A stretch of 64,000 nt of DNA from JBKEDC01 sp047975205 (GCA_047975205.1 JBKEDC010000037.1:1-64000), one strand, 5' to 3'; shown: positions 9,311-20,334, numbered from the stretch's first letter. The notes: generated from the letters alone by a model not told the origin. Translations and numbers: made by a program.

Positions 9311-10981
9311 ATGTGTGGAATAGTAGGAGTTTTCAACTTAAAAACCGATGCTCAAACGCTTCGGAACCAAGTTCTGCAACAATCTAAAAAGATTCGTCAC
9401 CGCGGACCAGATTGGTCGGGTATATACTGTGGAGATAAAGCCATAATCGCTCATGAACGTTTATCAATTGTTGATCCTGAATCAGGCGGTCAACCGCTAT
9501 TCAGCAAAGATAAAAAGCACGTATTGGGTGTGAACGGCGAAATCTATAATTATCGTGAAATTTACGAACGAACTAAGGATAAATATGAATATCAAACAGG
9601 TTCAGACTGCGAGGTTATACTAGCGTTATATCAAGAAAAAGGCATTGATTTCATCGATGAGCTAAACGGCATGTTCGCTTTTGCATTATACGATGAAGAA
9701 AAAGATCTTTATTTAATTGGTCGCGATCATGTCGGCATTATTCCATTATATATGGGCTGGGATCAGTTCGGCAACTTTTATGTAGCATCTGAGATGAAAG
9801 CCTTAGAAGGCTATTGCAGCAAAATCGAGGAATTTCCGCCTGCACACTATTTATGCAGTACAGATGGCGAGCTCAAACGTTGGTGGAATAGAGATTGGAT
9901 GACTTTTAATAAGGTAAAAGATAATGAGGCTTCAGTAGCTGAGCTGCGTCAAGCCATGGAATCAGCTGTTAAACGCCAATTGATGTCGGATGTGCCCTAC
10001 GGTGTATTGCTTTCCGGAGGGCTAGACTCATCTATCACTTCGGCATTAGCTAAAAAGTTTGCCGAAATGCGCATTGAATCCGATGACAAAGAGAAAGCTT
10101 GGTGGCCTCAATTGCATTCCTTTGTCATTGGCATTGAAGGAGCTCCGGATTTGGCAGCAGCTCGTAAAGTTGCCGATCATATAGGTACTGTTCATCATGA
10201 GATTCATTATACTATTCAAGAAGGTATTGATGCTATTCGAGATGTTATTTATCATATCGAAACTTACGATGTGACAACTATTCGTGCCAGTACCCCAATG
10301 TACTTACTAGCTCGCGTTATTAAATCGATGGGTATTAAAATGGTGCTGACCGGCGAAGGAGCCGATGAAATTTTCGGAGGTTATCTGTACTTTCACAAAG
10401 CACCAAATGCACAAGAATTTCACGAAGAAACCCTACGCAAAATAAGCAAACTACACATGTATGATTGCTTGCGTGCCAATAAATCATTAGCTGCGTGGGG
10501 GGTTGAAGGTCGTGTGCCATTCCTAGACAAAGAATTCATGGATGTGGCCATGCGTCTTAATCCACAGGCTAAGATGGCAGGCAACGGTAAAATGGAAAAA
10601 CACATCCTGCGTGAAGCCCTAGAAGACTTATTGCCCGAGGAAGTGGCATGGCGACAAAAAGAGCAGTTCTCTGATGGCGTCGGTTACAGTTGGATAGATA
10701 CCCTTAAACAGATTACCGAACAAGAGGTGAGCGATGAAATGATGGCTAATGCACATTATCGCTTTCCAACTAACACACCTCGCTCAAAAGAGGAATATTA
10801 TTATCGCAGTATATTTAATGAGCATTTTCCGTCAGACCAAGCTGCAGCAACAGTACCATCTGAAGCTTCTATTGCTTGCAGTACAGCCATCGCTTTAGAG
10901 TGGGATGAGGCATTCAAAAATAATGTTGACCCTTCCGGTCGTGCTGTTTTGGGCGTTCATGCTGATGCTGTAAAAAAATAG
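9311..10981 (+). CDS. asnB: Asparagine synthase B (glutamine-hydrolysing)
   Basis: Makes asparagine from aspartate, ATP and glutamine in the cytoplasm. The start is set at 9311 because the mature enzyme needs Cys at position 2 (MCGIVGV), the nucleophile of the class II glutaminase domain; an ATG-like start at 9239 would bury it. The 556 residues comprise the Ntn glutaminase domain (about 2-200; RHRGPDWSG and NGEIYNYRE) and the synthetase domain with the pyrophosphate loop LLSGGLDSS (about 233-241) and LTGEGADEIFGGYLYF. Length equals that of E. coli-type AsnB. Monocistronic, with a bidirectional terminator shared with sprA downstream. Confidence 0.97.
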   Translation: MCGIVGVFNLKTDAQTLRNQVLQQSKKIRHRGPDWSGIYCGDKAIIAHERLSIVDPESGGQPLFSKDKKHVLGVNGEIYNYREIYERTKDKYEYQTGSDCEVILALYQEKGIDFIDELNGMFAFALYDEEKDLYLIGRDHVGIIPLYMGWDQFGNFYVASEMKALEGYCSKIEEFPPAHYLCSTDGELKRWWNRDWMTFNKVKDNEASVAELRQAMESAVKRQLMSDVPYGVLLSGGLDSSITSALAKKFAEMRIESDDKEKAWWPQLHSFVIGIEGAPDLAAARKVADHIGTVHHEIHYTIQEGIDAIRDVIYHIETYDVTTIRASTPMYLLARVIKSMGIKMVLTGEGADEIFGGYLYFHKAPNAQEFHEETLRKISKLHMYDCLRANKSLAAWGVEGRVPFLDKEFMDVAMRLNPQAKMAGNGKMEKHILREALEDLLPEEVAWRQKEQFSDGVGYSWIDTLKQITEQEVSDEMMANAHYRFPTNTPRSKEEYYYRSIFNEHFPSDQAAATVPSEASIACSTAIALEWDEAFKNNVDPSGRAVLGVHADAVKK

Positions 10982-11032
10982 AATTGAATTTAAGTATATC
11001 AGCCTTGCTTATCTTTTCACAGGGCTGAGAAT

Positions 11033-11071
11033 AAAAAAGAGAGACTTTTCAAAAAATAGGCTCTCTTTTTT
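11033..11071. terminator. Bidirectional terminator between asnB and sprA
   Basis: Stem 11033-11043 (A-run then GAGAG) pairs with 11061-11071 (CTCTC then T-run), with a 17-base loop, and can serve both convergent genes. A second weaker hairpin, CAGCCTT/AGGGCTG, lies just before it at about 11000-11027. Confidence 0.75.
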
Positions 11072-11173
11072 GTTTGCTAGTATATCGAGCTACTAAACGA
11101 AGTGCCGAAGTGTATTTAGGCTGTACGTTGAATTAATGCGTTCATGACCCACAAACCCATATATTCGCAGTTC

Positions 11174-14100
11174 TTATTGTAGTAAAGTAAAACGGAAGCT
11201 TAAGCCAAAGTTTGCTGTTGTGGTTGCGAAGGCATTCGATGTATAGGGTTTGTTTACTAATCTATCGTAATATAAACGGAGCTGAAACCTGTCGCTCAAT
11301 GCATAATCTGCCGATGTTTTTAATGTTACTGCTTTTTGTCCGGCAGTAAGTTGATCATCGACTTCGGTTAATTTACGCAACACCGTTTTATTCTTGCGGA
11401 TAGCCAAATCGCAACGTAAATTTAAATCATTAGAAAATGATTTCTGCTTGCCTTTTGACTTGATAAAAATATCCATTCGAGGAAAGCGATAGCCGAAACC
11501 AAAAGAAAATTCCCGACTGATGACTTCTGTAAGTTGATTACTTGCAAAGCTGAGGGTCATATTTCTTGCTCGGTTAAAAGCCACAGAAGTCGACATATCG
11601 TTAATCCATGTCACATTCATATTAATGAGCGGATTAAACAACTCTGTAATATTAACGGATGTCATGGTGAAGTTCGGCACAAAATTATTATCGGCATCAA
11701 CTACATAGCTGTAATTATCGCCGTATTGAGTATTATCGTAATTCATGTTTGTTTGATAAGAACCCACATTATATGATGATTGATAAGCATGTGAAAATGC
11801 CAATGATTTCATCACCTTGTTAACACCGGCTATTTTTGACACATCGCCATTGTAGTTTAATCGCCAATTCGGGCTCATATAATGCAATGATGGGAATGGA
11901 TTAAGTGACACTTTCTCTGCCGATTGACCGGTGTAGGCTGCAATAAACGCCGGTAATAGCACTTCTTGCGATGTTGGTCCGTATCCTATGGGGAATCCTG
12001 TTTCTTCATTGATCAGTTCGGGATCGTAACCGGCAGCTTTGTTTTCCACTCTTCTTCCTGCTAAACGTTTTGCCACGGTAACCCGATTAGACAAGAATTT
12101 ATTATAGGCTTCTGAAGCTTGCACACCAACTTCTCCCATATCGGAAAAAGCAGTTCCCCAAGTGTTAATCGACATACTAAAGTTTCCCGATACGTTTTTA
12201 TTGGCACTAACAAAACTCCCTATCTCTTCCCTATACAAGTAATACTCGGTGCTATTTTCTGCTTTCGAATGAGTAGCAGTTAAGTCAATTTTTAAGGAAT
12301 TGATCGGTTCTAAGTTTAAACGAAAGTTCCACGATTCCCGATGTGTCATGATATAGGGAGAGTTTAGCGTGCTATCGGTAGTTATCCAACCTTTTTCTGC
12401 TGCTTTCCGAGCGAAATCTTCATCTTGCCAACCTAATAAAAAAGGAATTCCGGGAGCAAATGAAGTGGCTATATTCCCAAACCCTACCTCTGAGCTTGTA
12501 TATTTTCCTCCACCTAAAAACGATGGTTCAGGCAAGAAGCCCGGCAAAGCTGTACCGTCGGTGCCGGAATAACTCACACTACCTGATTTAATCATCATAA
12601 GAAAACGAGTTGAATAGGCTGCCAGTTCCGACCAGACTGTTTTTTCTACGGTCTTTTTCCCTACAATCTCTAAACGCGAAGCTGTTAATTCCGCTCGCGT
12701 AGTGTATTCAATATGATTTTTATCAATCACGGTCATCTTTCCTCGAACCAATTTACCCGAAGAATTATATACACGAACGGACACATCTTCCGTGTGTAAG
12801 CTATGTTTTATTCGTTTGGGTTCATTCGCTACAAACTGCACACCCTCTTTTTTATAAGTCACTCGTTGCACATCTGCCGATACTTTTTTATCGTCTTCAT
12901 TTTGTCGATTTCCGGAACGAGACGTCGATCTTCGAGAACGGGCTGAGAAACGTTGGTTTACATGCTTCAGATACGGCACCTTATTATATAAGTTAGTAAA
13001 TGAGGCCTGCCCGTTCAACTGTATTGCTCTACTGTTGTCGATGGTATTTCCCAATTCAATTGTTTCATCTGTAATAGCTCCTGCTGCCCAATTATACAGT
13101 GCTTGGTAACGCACTGTTGATGTTGTCCAATCTAAAAGTGGTATCTTATTTATGGGCAATTGATATATCACATTAAGATTGTGCCCGTAAAGTACCGGTC
13201 TACCCATATCCCATAGATTTCGCATAATGGAATCTTTCTTTAAATCATAATCATCATCTAAACGATTTAATCGACCTTCAGGCTCATCAATCCGGTTTGT
13301 TCCTTCTGAAGAGAAGACTATTTCTAATGACTTGGTAAGGTTATAACTGAAATCAAAGTTATTTCTCCAAATGAAGTCTTTCTCTACTGTCAGCGGAATT
13401 TTCACATCAAGGTTTGTAATATCACGCGTTTGCACCTCATTATAGTAGCGGTATATTTCTGATCGAAATGCCAGGTTTGTCGGCATTAAAGAAAAATTGA
13501 AATCACGTAACAATTGCAAGTGAGGTGATTGAGAAATATTCTTAAACGGCTCATACACTTTGGGCTGATTATTATAATTATAATTGAATGCAAATCGAGT
13601 AGAACGTTCTTTATCATATGCCGTGTTCACATCTCGGGCGGTAGCTTTATTGTGAGATAAGGATACGGAAAAGTTCGTAGGGTCGTAAAGTCTAGGACTT
13701 CCTTCCTTGAACGTTTTATCAACTTTCACATTATTCAGCACAATGCTTGTTCGCTTACTGTAGTCTTGGGCACTCCGTTTTATGGAATCACGCTCAGCCT
13801 TTGTTTGGGCAATTTCTAATGACTCTTGCAAGGTTAAATCTGTATTCACCGGATCATATTCCGGATTACTCACACTTTTCGAAACTCCGACATATAAAGG
13901 GATTTGCACATTTGCTTTCTCTGAGAAGAATTTTCCTAATTCCAAATTCGTTGAAATGTCGTATTCAGTCAAATTATCCAACGAGCGATCACTCACACTT
14001 TGGTCAATACCTCCAAATCCGGCAGAACGATGCCTTCCCGAGAAAACAAAGCTTCCTAAATCGGCAAGCTGCATAGCAATACGACCGGAAGCTGCCCATC

Positions 14101-17100
14101 CACCATCATCCTCTACCTCGGTTAAGCGCAACTCATTCACCCAGACTTCAACCGACTTAGGCGCAGAAACTAAAGTTCCATCTTTATGACGGATACCAAA
14201 CATCATGACCTGCACATCACCCAATGAAGGATTACCTTTAATTTTTATCAAGTTGCGATTACTATTATAATCAGAATGCACCGATTCAAACTCATCAGAC
14301 AAGCTTAATGTGGAGCCTGCTGCTCGCATGGCCTCATTTCTTTCCAACTTTGCATCTGTAAAAACTGACAATGGAAAATTTAACCGATTACCATCCGGCC
14401 AAACAGCATACCTATCAGCTTCTATATCGGAATTATAAGATCCGGCATCTGTTAATTGGAGAGGCAATTCATATTCGTAGTAGTTGTAGTTATAATCTGT
14501 TCCCATCCGCACAAAGAAATACAAGTCATTATTTTCTAATGGTGAATTTATTAATGCTTCGGCGTGCACATCAATTTTTATATTCTTATAGCGTCGAAAG
14601 TCCATATTAATGGACTTAAATGCAGCTCTTGAATCCCCTTGTTCCAATTCTGTCACTCGCATAGTCATCGCTTGCTCATTCAATGCCAGCATTTGCGAAT
14701 TTGAAGGATCAATCACTCGTTCGATACCCGGAGGTAATACATAATTCACCGGATCTCGGTTTGCATCTTCTTCAATATTTACTGCCGATACATCGAAAGT
14801 GGTATTCGTGCCCAAAGCATCAGAATTTGTTTCCAAACTTGACGTGTATTTTCTCCAATCGGCTCGAACCAATTGCATCGTAGCAAAACGCAGGTGCATT
14901 GGCGTTGTTGAATTTCGCATATACATCCGCATGAATCGAATAGAAGTGAAATCTGAGATATTACCATAAGAGCTTTCCGGAGAGCTTAATGGGATGCGAA
15001 AGCGATACCAAGTGACAGTAGTATTTCCGTTGGGAACTTCAACAGTAACGGTACGGGCATCAGTAATATTGTTCTGCCCTACTACCATATCTTCTCTGCG
15101 AAGGCTTACATGGTACTGATAGTAACGCTCATATTCACTTAGGGTATTATCATCATTTACATCTTCGCCATCAGGCATGGTGGTTGCCGACGTAGCATAA
15201 GACTCCGGTGACTGAGATGCCGGCATGGAGTTTCCTTCCACTCCATTATATTTTTTATATCGGTCTAGAATCGAAACTTGCTCTCTATCAAGTTCCGAAC
15301 CTCGGTAATACTGATAATCATCGGCAGAAGGATCATTATAAAACTCTTGATATGTATCTCCGTTCAACACAGTCTGCAATTCATTTAGGTAATCACCATA
15401 AAACACTTGTTCATTAGCATTACTCAGTCCGTCGAACCCCACATCTTGATTTATAATTGTTGCATCATTGCTTATAAAGGTATTTGTTATTTGTGTCTGT
15501 GTTGGAACCAATCCCCAAACAGTGGTATCTACATCTATTAATTCGTTTGTTTCAGGTAAACCATTTTCATATAGTTTGCGAGAATCTTTCAATACATCCT
15601 CAGAAATATCGCCAAAGTTGAAATATAAATCGGCACCCGACATTTCACTTAGTGTATCGTTTACGAAAGGATCCATTACCCAGAACTCCAAATATTCGAT
15701 ATTTGCCGTTTGAAAGTTTGTAGTGGTAATCTCACGCATGATACCACCCCAACGTGACTCTGGATCACGAAGTGTTCCATCAGCATTCAAACCGGCAGAA
15801 TACATATTTGATCTTGTATCGAAGTTATACGCTCCGCGCTCTTCCGGATAATATGCTAAATTGAGCACTGACAACGATGTAGTAGCTCCTACTTCTAAAT
15901 CTTTATCCGGATATATTTCTTGCTGACTAATTTCGCGCGTAAGGTTATTTGATTGAATATCGGCATCATTGCGCATATAATCGGGCGTTAACGAAGTGCT
16001 TCGGGTGAATATCGGATCGATGACATACCATGAAAATCTAGCACGGTTATATCCATTTACAATAGTATCGTCGAGCATAGCTTCGGGGAATACATCAGGC
16101 TGATGCTGCGGAACACTTGCCAACACCCAATTCTGACGCTGACGAACATCAATCGATGATTCCGTATTTTCAAAATCATCGATATAAACCACTCCATTAG
16201 TGGTGCTGTTTTTCCCCGTTATCAGTTGGGCATATTCTCCTTCGATTGCCACCGATGATTTGGCATCAGTTTCAATCAATGGTATTTTATTTACGATGTT
16301 AGTTAAAAGTTGAGATTCGGAAGAGTAGCTGAAATCTAAGCCTAACATCGTATTTGATATTGGGTCTTCTCCGTAGTTTACTTTCTGAGTTATCGGACGT
16401 TCATTCATGTAGAGTGCTGTTGCTCCCATATTAAACTTATCAGAGAACGCATAATTGGCATGCATTCCGATTAATGTTTTTCGCTGCGCACTGAATAAAC
16501 TCTGACTTTCAGTTGAAACTTGCAAAGAAGCTCCGGACTCCAAATAAGTTTCGTTAATAATTCTCACCCTACCCAATGTATAGTCTACCACATAATCTAC
16601 ACCCTCAGTAAGAGTAATGCCTCCCGATGTTACCGTAACAGAGCCTTGCACCAGATTTACGGCTCCCAAGGTTATTTCAGATCCAGAAGAACCACTATAC
16701 CTACCGGTCAACACAAACTTATTGTGTTCTGCATCTTGTTCTGCATACACCTGAGTGGAATCATACAATGAAGTATAAGCATATGCTTTTTTGTAAGTAT
16801 TATCAGTTATGGAATCAGAAAGATATTGTCCGAAAGGTTCCAACATCGGAAAAAATATTCGCCCGGTAGAAGAGTTCACGGTTATTCCCTCGATATAATC
16901 GAATACACCGTTACTTCCCTTATCTAATTGCGAGTTCAAATTATCTAAATTTAGTACATTAAGTAAGATATGTCCTGACAAATTAGACTTAGGAAGATAA
17001 TTTACGCGCGTACCGGTTTGCTCGTTTTGATATAAGATGTTAAACTGAAAATCTTCACTAGTCAATGAAAATGCATTCAAACTGTACACATTTTTCATCA

Positions 17101-18667
17101 TCAAATCCCAAGTAGGAAGTTTTGGCGTAGTGCTTGTTCCTTTCAATAGCTTCAACACTAAGGTTTCCGGGGCAGTAATTCCTTCATCTGAAAATTCACC
17201 TACTTGAAATAATACACCATTTGAGGTATAGTTATAAGCTACCGCCAACACTTCATCGTTATTCAAAGCCGTATTCAATGATATATAACCTAACTTTTCA
17301 TTAACCGTGTATTCTGATGCATTTAGCTTGCGTGCTTGTTCTAGTTTCTCATAATCCTGACCACCATTAAAACCTAATATTCTCAGCGGATTTAAAACGT
17401 TGTTTATTTTAGAAACATCGCGTATGGCACCATAATTTGTAGTTATGGCAGCGTATTGTTTATTGGCATCATTGAACGGTAAAATATTATTTGGATAAGC
17501 CAATCCCGAGTTTTCTTGAAAAGTCGGAACCTTATTATAGATATTTGTTTTATGTTCAGCCAGGTCAAGTAGGGCTAACACATTACGCGACGACTCATAA
17601 TTTCCGGTTTTATTGGTTACCCAGACTTCAATTCGATTAATTTGAACAGAAGAGCGAACAACGGGCAGATTACTCAAAGCTTCATCATAATGATTGCGGA
17701 AATAATGCGATAAAAAGAAATGACGATTAGCATCATAATCAGCAGCGGATATCTCAAACTCTGTCTGCTGTGCTCCTCCCTGCACATTAACTATGCTGCG
17801 CTCACCCTCACTTTGAGAGAGTACTGTTGTTAATGAGAGTTTTCCAAACTGCATATCAGCCTTAATACCAAATAAGTTGGAGGCTCCGGTTATCAGCGAA
17901 CCATTAAGTGGCATAGAAACGTTACCGGCTTCAATCTTTTTAATGATTTCATCTTCTCCTCCGGTATATTCCAAATTCATTTGATTTTCAAAGGTGAATG
18001 TCGATTCGGTATTATAATTTACCTGCATCTTCATTTTATCGCCGATACTTCCTGCCAAACTCATCTGTATCTGCTGATCAAAATCGAAAGTAGTTACTTT
18101 CCGCAAACGCTCTGAAATAGACGGGTTATCCGTAATATTGGTTTGTGTGCCGAAGCTTACTTCCACAAAGCCTTGGGGAACAACAGATATTACATTACTC
18201 CCGAATATTTTACTAAATGACTCAGATTCAATAACCAGATTGGGTATTAAACCTCGACGCGCCTGCTCTTCCGAAGTCAAACTTCGTTGACGCCAATATT
18301 TCTTTAGCGACTGTTGCAGACCGTATTGCCCATACTCTTCTATGGTCATCGCACGAGGTAAACGGTAATCAATATTCCCTATTTTCTCTGTAAAAATATA
18401 GGTATTTGTTTCGCCGTCAAATTCAACTTCTTTACTTACGTTAGACGGGTCTTTTAAATACAAACCCGATTTAGTTTCCGAGTCAGTATCTGAAAATTCA
18501 CTATCATCTTTAATGGGGAAAATTAATTGAGTAGTATCCGATTGTATGGTATTTCCTGAATGATTTTTACCTACATTTTGGGCTGAGAGAGGCTGAATTA
18601 TCACATTAAACAGTGTGACAATCACGATTAAAAATAAAATACGATACGCTCGGTAAAAGTTCCCCAA
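11174..18667 (-). CDS. sprA: T9SS outer-membrane translocon SprA (Sov)
   Basis: A 2497-residue protein of the SprA/Sov family, the very large single-chain beta-barrel (36 strands in the Flavobacterium structure) through which type IX secretion substrates cross the outer membrane. The N-terminus has a signal peptide (ILFLIVIVTLFNVIIQPLSAQ). Family features include LVIESESFSKIFGSNVISVVPQGFVEVSFG, GSIGDKMKMQVNYNTE-type strands, the VYIDDFENTESSIDVR region, and a C-terminus of alternating aromatic strands ending FGLSFRFTLLQ. There is no frameshift over 7.5 kb. It lies downstream of ruvA (20 bases) as in Flavobacterium, where ruvA and sprA are also neighbours. Presence of this gene and of the Plug gene indicates a working T9SS, though the other core genes (gldKLMN, porV) lie outside the window. 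Confidence 0.95.
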   Translation of the reverse strand: MGNFYRAYRILFLIVIVTLFNVIIQPLSAQNVGKNHSGNTIQSDTTQLIFPIKDDSEFSDTDSETKSGLYLKDPSNVSKEVEFDGETNTYIFTEKIGNIDYRLPRAMTIEEYGQYGLQQSLKKYWRQRSLTSEEQARRGLIPNLVIESESFSKIFGSNVISVVPQGFVEVSFGTQTNITDNPSISERLRKVTTFDFDQQIQMSLAGSIGDKMKMQVNYNTESTFTFENQMNLEYTGGEDEIIKKIEAGNVSMPLNGSLITGASNLFGIKADMQFGKLSLTTVLSQSEGERSIVNVQGGAQQTEFEISAADYDANRHFFLSHYFRNHYDEALSNLPVVRSSVQINRIEVWVTNKTGNYESSRNVLALLDLAEHKTNIYNKVPTFQENSGLAYPNNILPFNDANKQYAAITTNYGAIRDVSKINNVLNPLRILGFNGGQDYEKLEQARKLNASEYTVNEKLGYISLNTALNNDEVLAVAYNYTSNGVLFQVGEFSDEGITAPETLVLKLLKGTSTTPKLPTWDLMMKNVYSLNAFSLTSEDFQFNILYQNEQTGTRVNYLPKSNLSGHILLNVLNLDNLNSQLDKGSNGVFDYIEGITVNSSTGRIFFPMLEPFGQYLSDSITDNTYKKAYAYTSLYDSTQVYAEQDAEHNKFVLTGRYSGSSGSEITLGAVNLVQGSVTVTSGGITLTEGVDYVVDYTLGRVRIINETYLESGASLQVSTESQSLFSAQRKTLIGMHANYAFSDKFNMGATALYMNERPITQKVNYGEDPISNTMLGLDFSYSSESQLLTNIVNKIPLIETDAKSSVAIEGEYAQLITGKNSTTNGVVYIDDFENTESSIDVRQRQNWVLASVPQHQPDVFPEAMLDDTIVNGYNRARFSWYVIDPIFTRSTSLTPDYMRNDADIQSNNLTREISQQEIYPDKDLEVGATTSLSVLNLAYYPEERGAYNFDTRSNMYSAGLNADGTLRDPESRWGGIMREITTTNFQTANIEYLEFWVMDPFVNDTLSEMSGADLYFNFGDISEDVLKDSRKLYENGLPETNELIDVDTTVWGLVPTQTQITNTFISNDATIINQDVGFDGLSNANEQVFYGDYLNELQTVLNGDTYQEFYNDPSADDYQYYRGSELDREQVSILDRYKKYNGVEGNSMPASQSPESYATSATTMPDGEDVNDDNTLSEYERYYQYHVSLRREDMVVGQNNITDARTVTVEVPNGNTTVTWYRFRIPLSSPESSYGNISDFTSIRFMRMYMRNSTTPMHLRFATMQLVRADWRKYTSSLETNSDALGTNTTFDVSAVNIEEDANRDPVNYVLPPGIERVIDPSNSQMLALNEQAMTMRVTELEQGDSRAAFKSINMDFRRYKNIKIDVHAEALINSPLENNDLYFFVRMGTDYNYNYYEYELPLQLTDAGSYNSDIEADRYAVWPDGNRLNFPLSVFTDAKLERNEAMRAAGSTLSLSDEFESVHSDYNSNRNLIKIKGNPSLGDVQVMMFGIRHKDGTLVSAPKSVEVWVNELRLTEVEDDGGWAASGRIAMQLADLGSFVFSGRHRSAGFGGIDQSVSDRSLDNLTEYDISTNLELGKFFSEKANVQIPLYVGVSKSVSNPEYDPVNTDLTLQESLEIAQTKAERDSIKRSAQDYSKRTSIVLNNVKVDKTFKEGSPRLYDPTNFSVSLSHNKATARDVNTAYDKERSTRFAFNYNYNNQPKVYEPFKNISQSPHLQLLRDFNFSLMPTNLAFRSEIYRYYNEVQTRDITNLDVKIPLTVEKDFIWRNNFDFSYNLTKSLEIVFSSEGTNRIDEPEGRLNRLDDDYDLKKDSIMRNLWDMGRPVLYGHNLNVIYQLPINKIPLLDWTTSTVRYQALYNWAAGAITDETIELGNTIDNSRAIQLNGQASFTNLYNKVPYLKHVNQRFSARSRRSTSRSGNRQNEDDKKVSADVQRVTYKKEGVQFVANEPKRIKHSLHTEDVSVRVYNSSGKLVRGKMTVIDKNHIEYTTRAELTASRLEIVGKKTVEKTVWSELAAYSTRFLMMIKSGSVSYSGTDGTALPGFLPEPSFLGGGKYTSSEVGFGNIATSFAPGIPFLLGWQDEDFARKAAEKGWITTDSTLNSPYIMTHRESWNFRLNLEPINSLKIDLTATHSKAENSTEYYLYREEIGSFVSANKNVSGNFSMSINTWGTAFSDMGEVGVQASEAYNKFLSNRVTVAKRLAGRRVENKAAGYDPELINEETGFPIGYGPTSQEVLLPAFIAAYTGQSAEKVSLNPFPSLHYMSPNWRLNYNGDVSKIAGVNKVMKSLAFSHAYQSSYNVGSYQTNMNYDNTQYGDNYSYVVDADNNFVPNFTMTSVNITELFNPLINMNVTWINDMSTSVAFNRARNMTLSFASNQLTEVISREFSFGFGYRFPRMDIFIKSKGKQKSFSNDLNLRCDLAIRKNKTVLRKLTEVDDQLTAGQKAVTLKTSADYALSDRFQLRLYYDRLVNKPYTSNAFATTTANFGLSFRFTLLQ

Positions 18668-18687
18668 ATTCTACTCCTTTTATATTT

Positions 18688-19272
18688 CTAAATATGCTTA
18701 AGCACCTGTTTTATAAGCTGCTCTACGCTCAATCCTGCATCTTTCTTTAAGATGCTGTCTATGGCCTTTTCTGCTGACTTTCGAGCAATACCCAATGCTA
18801 TTAATGCAGACAAAGCATCTTCTTTTAAAGAATTATTGTTGTTAATTAAGCTATTTTCAGATGTAGCAGCGAACTTATCCATTTTATCTTTCAAATCGAT
18901 AATAACGCGCTGTGCTGTTTTCACACCAATGCCTTTAATACCTTTCAAAAAGTTCACATCGCCGGAAATAATTGCCGAACAGATTTCATTTGCAGCATGC
19001 GATGATAGCATCACGATAGCTGTGTTAGCACCTATACCATTTACCGATATTAATAAGCGAAACAAACGTCGTTCATCTTCCGATGCAAAACCATAAAGTA
19101 TATGAGCATCTTCACGAACTACTTGATGCAGATACAGCAGTATTTCTTTCTCTCCTGCAACAGCAGAATAGGTATTAAGCGATACGTTAATATAGTAACC
19201 GACAGCTCCCCCTTCAATAACTACATGCGTGGGCGATAAACCGGTTATTTTACCTTTTATATATTCGTACAT
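18688..19272 (-). CDS. ruvA: Holliday junction helicase subunit RuvA
   Basis: DNA-binding tetramer of the RuvAB branch-migration complex. The 194 residues show domain I (OB fold, MYEYIKGKITGLSPTHVVIEG), domain II with two helix-hairpin-helix motifs (LISVNGIGANTA and LKGIKGIGVKTAQR), and a C-terminal domain III (ALIALGIARKSAEKAI) that contacts RuvB. It lies 3 bases after pdxA and 20 bases before sprA on the same strand, so the three are probably one transcript. Confidence 0.97.
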   Translation of the reverse strand: MYEYIKGKITGLSPTHVVIEGGAVGYYINVSLNTYSAVAGEKEILLYLHQVVREDAHILYGFASEDERRLFRLLISVNGIGANTAIVMLSSHAANEICSAIISGDVNFLKGIKGIGVKTAQRVIIDLKDKMDKFAATSENSLINNNNSLKEDALSALIALGIARKSAEKAIDSILKKDAGLSVEQLIKQVLKHI

Positions 19273-19275
19273 CAG

Positions 19276-20334
19276 CTATTCTTTGTAATTATAATTTGAT
19301 TTTGATACTCTCAACGGATTAGCTGTAATTTCTTCGTGCATTTGACGGTTCTTATAAATATCAATAGCTAAGTATAAAGCTTCTCTGAAAGAAGATTCCT
19401 TAGCCACATTCTTACCTGCAATAGGGAAACCCGTTCCATGTGAAGGCGATGTGCGAATCACCGGTAATCCGGCTGTAAAATTCACACCACGGTCAATTGA
19501 TATTACTTTAAACGGAGTAAGACCTTGGTCATGATACATAGCCAAAGTAGCATCAAACTTCGTATAATCGCCCGAACCAAAGAAGCCATCACTAGGATAA
19601 GGACCCATGGCTAATATACCTTCTTTCTTCGCTTGTTCGATGGCTGGAATAATGATTTCTTCTTCTTCCTTACCTATTAGCCCTCCATCTCCACAATGCG
19701 GATTCAGCCCTAATACAGCAATACGCGGATGTTTAATGCTAAAATCTTGTTCCATAGACGAGGCTATGATACGCAATTTCTTCAAGATGAGCTCTTGTGA
19801 AATATATTTGGCCACATCTTTCAACGGCACATGTGTAGTGACAACACCCACGCGCATCATTTCGCTTACCATAAGCATAATATGGTTTTCTGCGCCAAAT
19901 TGTTCTGCCAAGAATTCGGTATGTCCGGGGAAATTAAACTTATCACTTTGAATATTATCTTTGCTTATAGGAGCTGTTACCAAAGCATCAATTTTACCTT
20001 CTTTTAAATCGCGCACCGCTGCATCAAGAGCCATATAAGAAGCCTCTCCGGCAATATCTGAAAGCTTGCCCAATTCTACGTGTACATTATCATCAATACA
20101 ATTAATGATATTGGCCTTTCCTTCCTCTGCCACACTAACATTATCTATTGCATTAAATTGAAAGCCCTCAAAATTAATAGCTTTACGATGATAGGCAGCC
20201 ACTTTCGGCGAACCATACACAATAGGTGTACACATCTCCAACACTCGCTTATCTCCCAAAGCTTTCATGATAACTTCATAGCCTACGCCATTAATATCTC
20301 CTTGCGAAATCCCTATTTTAATCTTAGCTGTCAT
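19276..20334 (-). CDS. pdxA: 4-hydroxythreonine-4-phosphate dehydrogenase
   Basis: NAD-dependent enzyme of the DXP-dependent pyridoxal phosphate pathway, which oxidises 4-phosphohydroxy-L-threonine. The 352 residues start MTAKIKIGISQGDINGVGYEV and contain FPGHTEFLAEQFG and AMYHDQGLTPFKV with the metal-binding histidines, plus RTSPSHGTGFPIAGK. It is the first gene of the pdxA-ruvA-sprA run. Only a weak -7-like box (CCAAGTTA on the plus strand, 20365-20372) is seen upstream. dxs, which supplies DXP for this pathway, lies elsewhere in the window. Confidence 0.96.
   Translation of the reverse strand: MTAKIKIGISQGDINGVGYEVIMKALGDKRVLEMCTPIVYGSPKVAAYHRKAINFEGFQFNAIDNVSVAEEGKANIINCIDDNVHVELGKLSDIAGEASYMALDAAVRDLKEGKIDALVTAPISKDNIQSDKFNFPGHTEFLAEQFGAENHIMLMVSEMMRVGVVTTHVPLKDVAKYISQELILKKLRIIASSMEQDFSIKHPRIAVLGLNPHCGDGGLIGKEEEEIIIPAIEQAKKEGILAMGPYPSDGFFGSGDYTKFDATLAMYHDQGLTPFKVISIDRGVNFTAGLPVIRTSPSHGTGFPIAGKNVAKESSFREALYLAIDIYKNRQMHEEITANPLRVSKSNYNYKE

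Noticed and set aside
13747..14189. Two plus-strand ORFs of 109 and 135 codons within sprA
   Set aside because: They are antisense to a long continuous sprA frame and look like nothing known.
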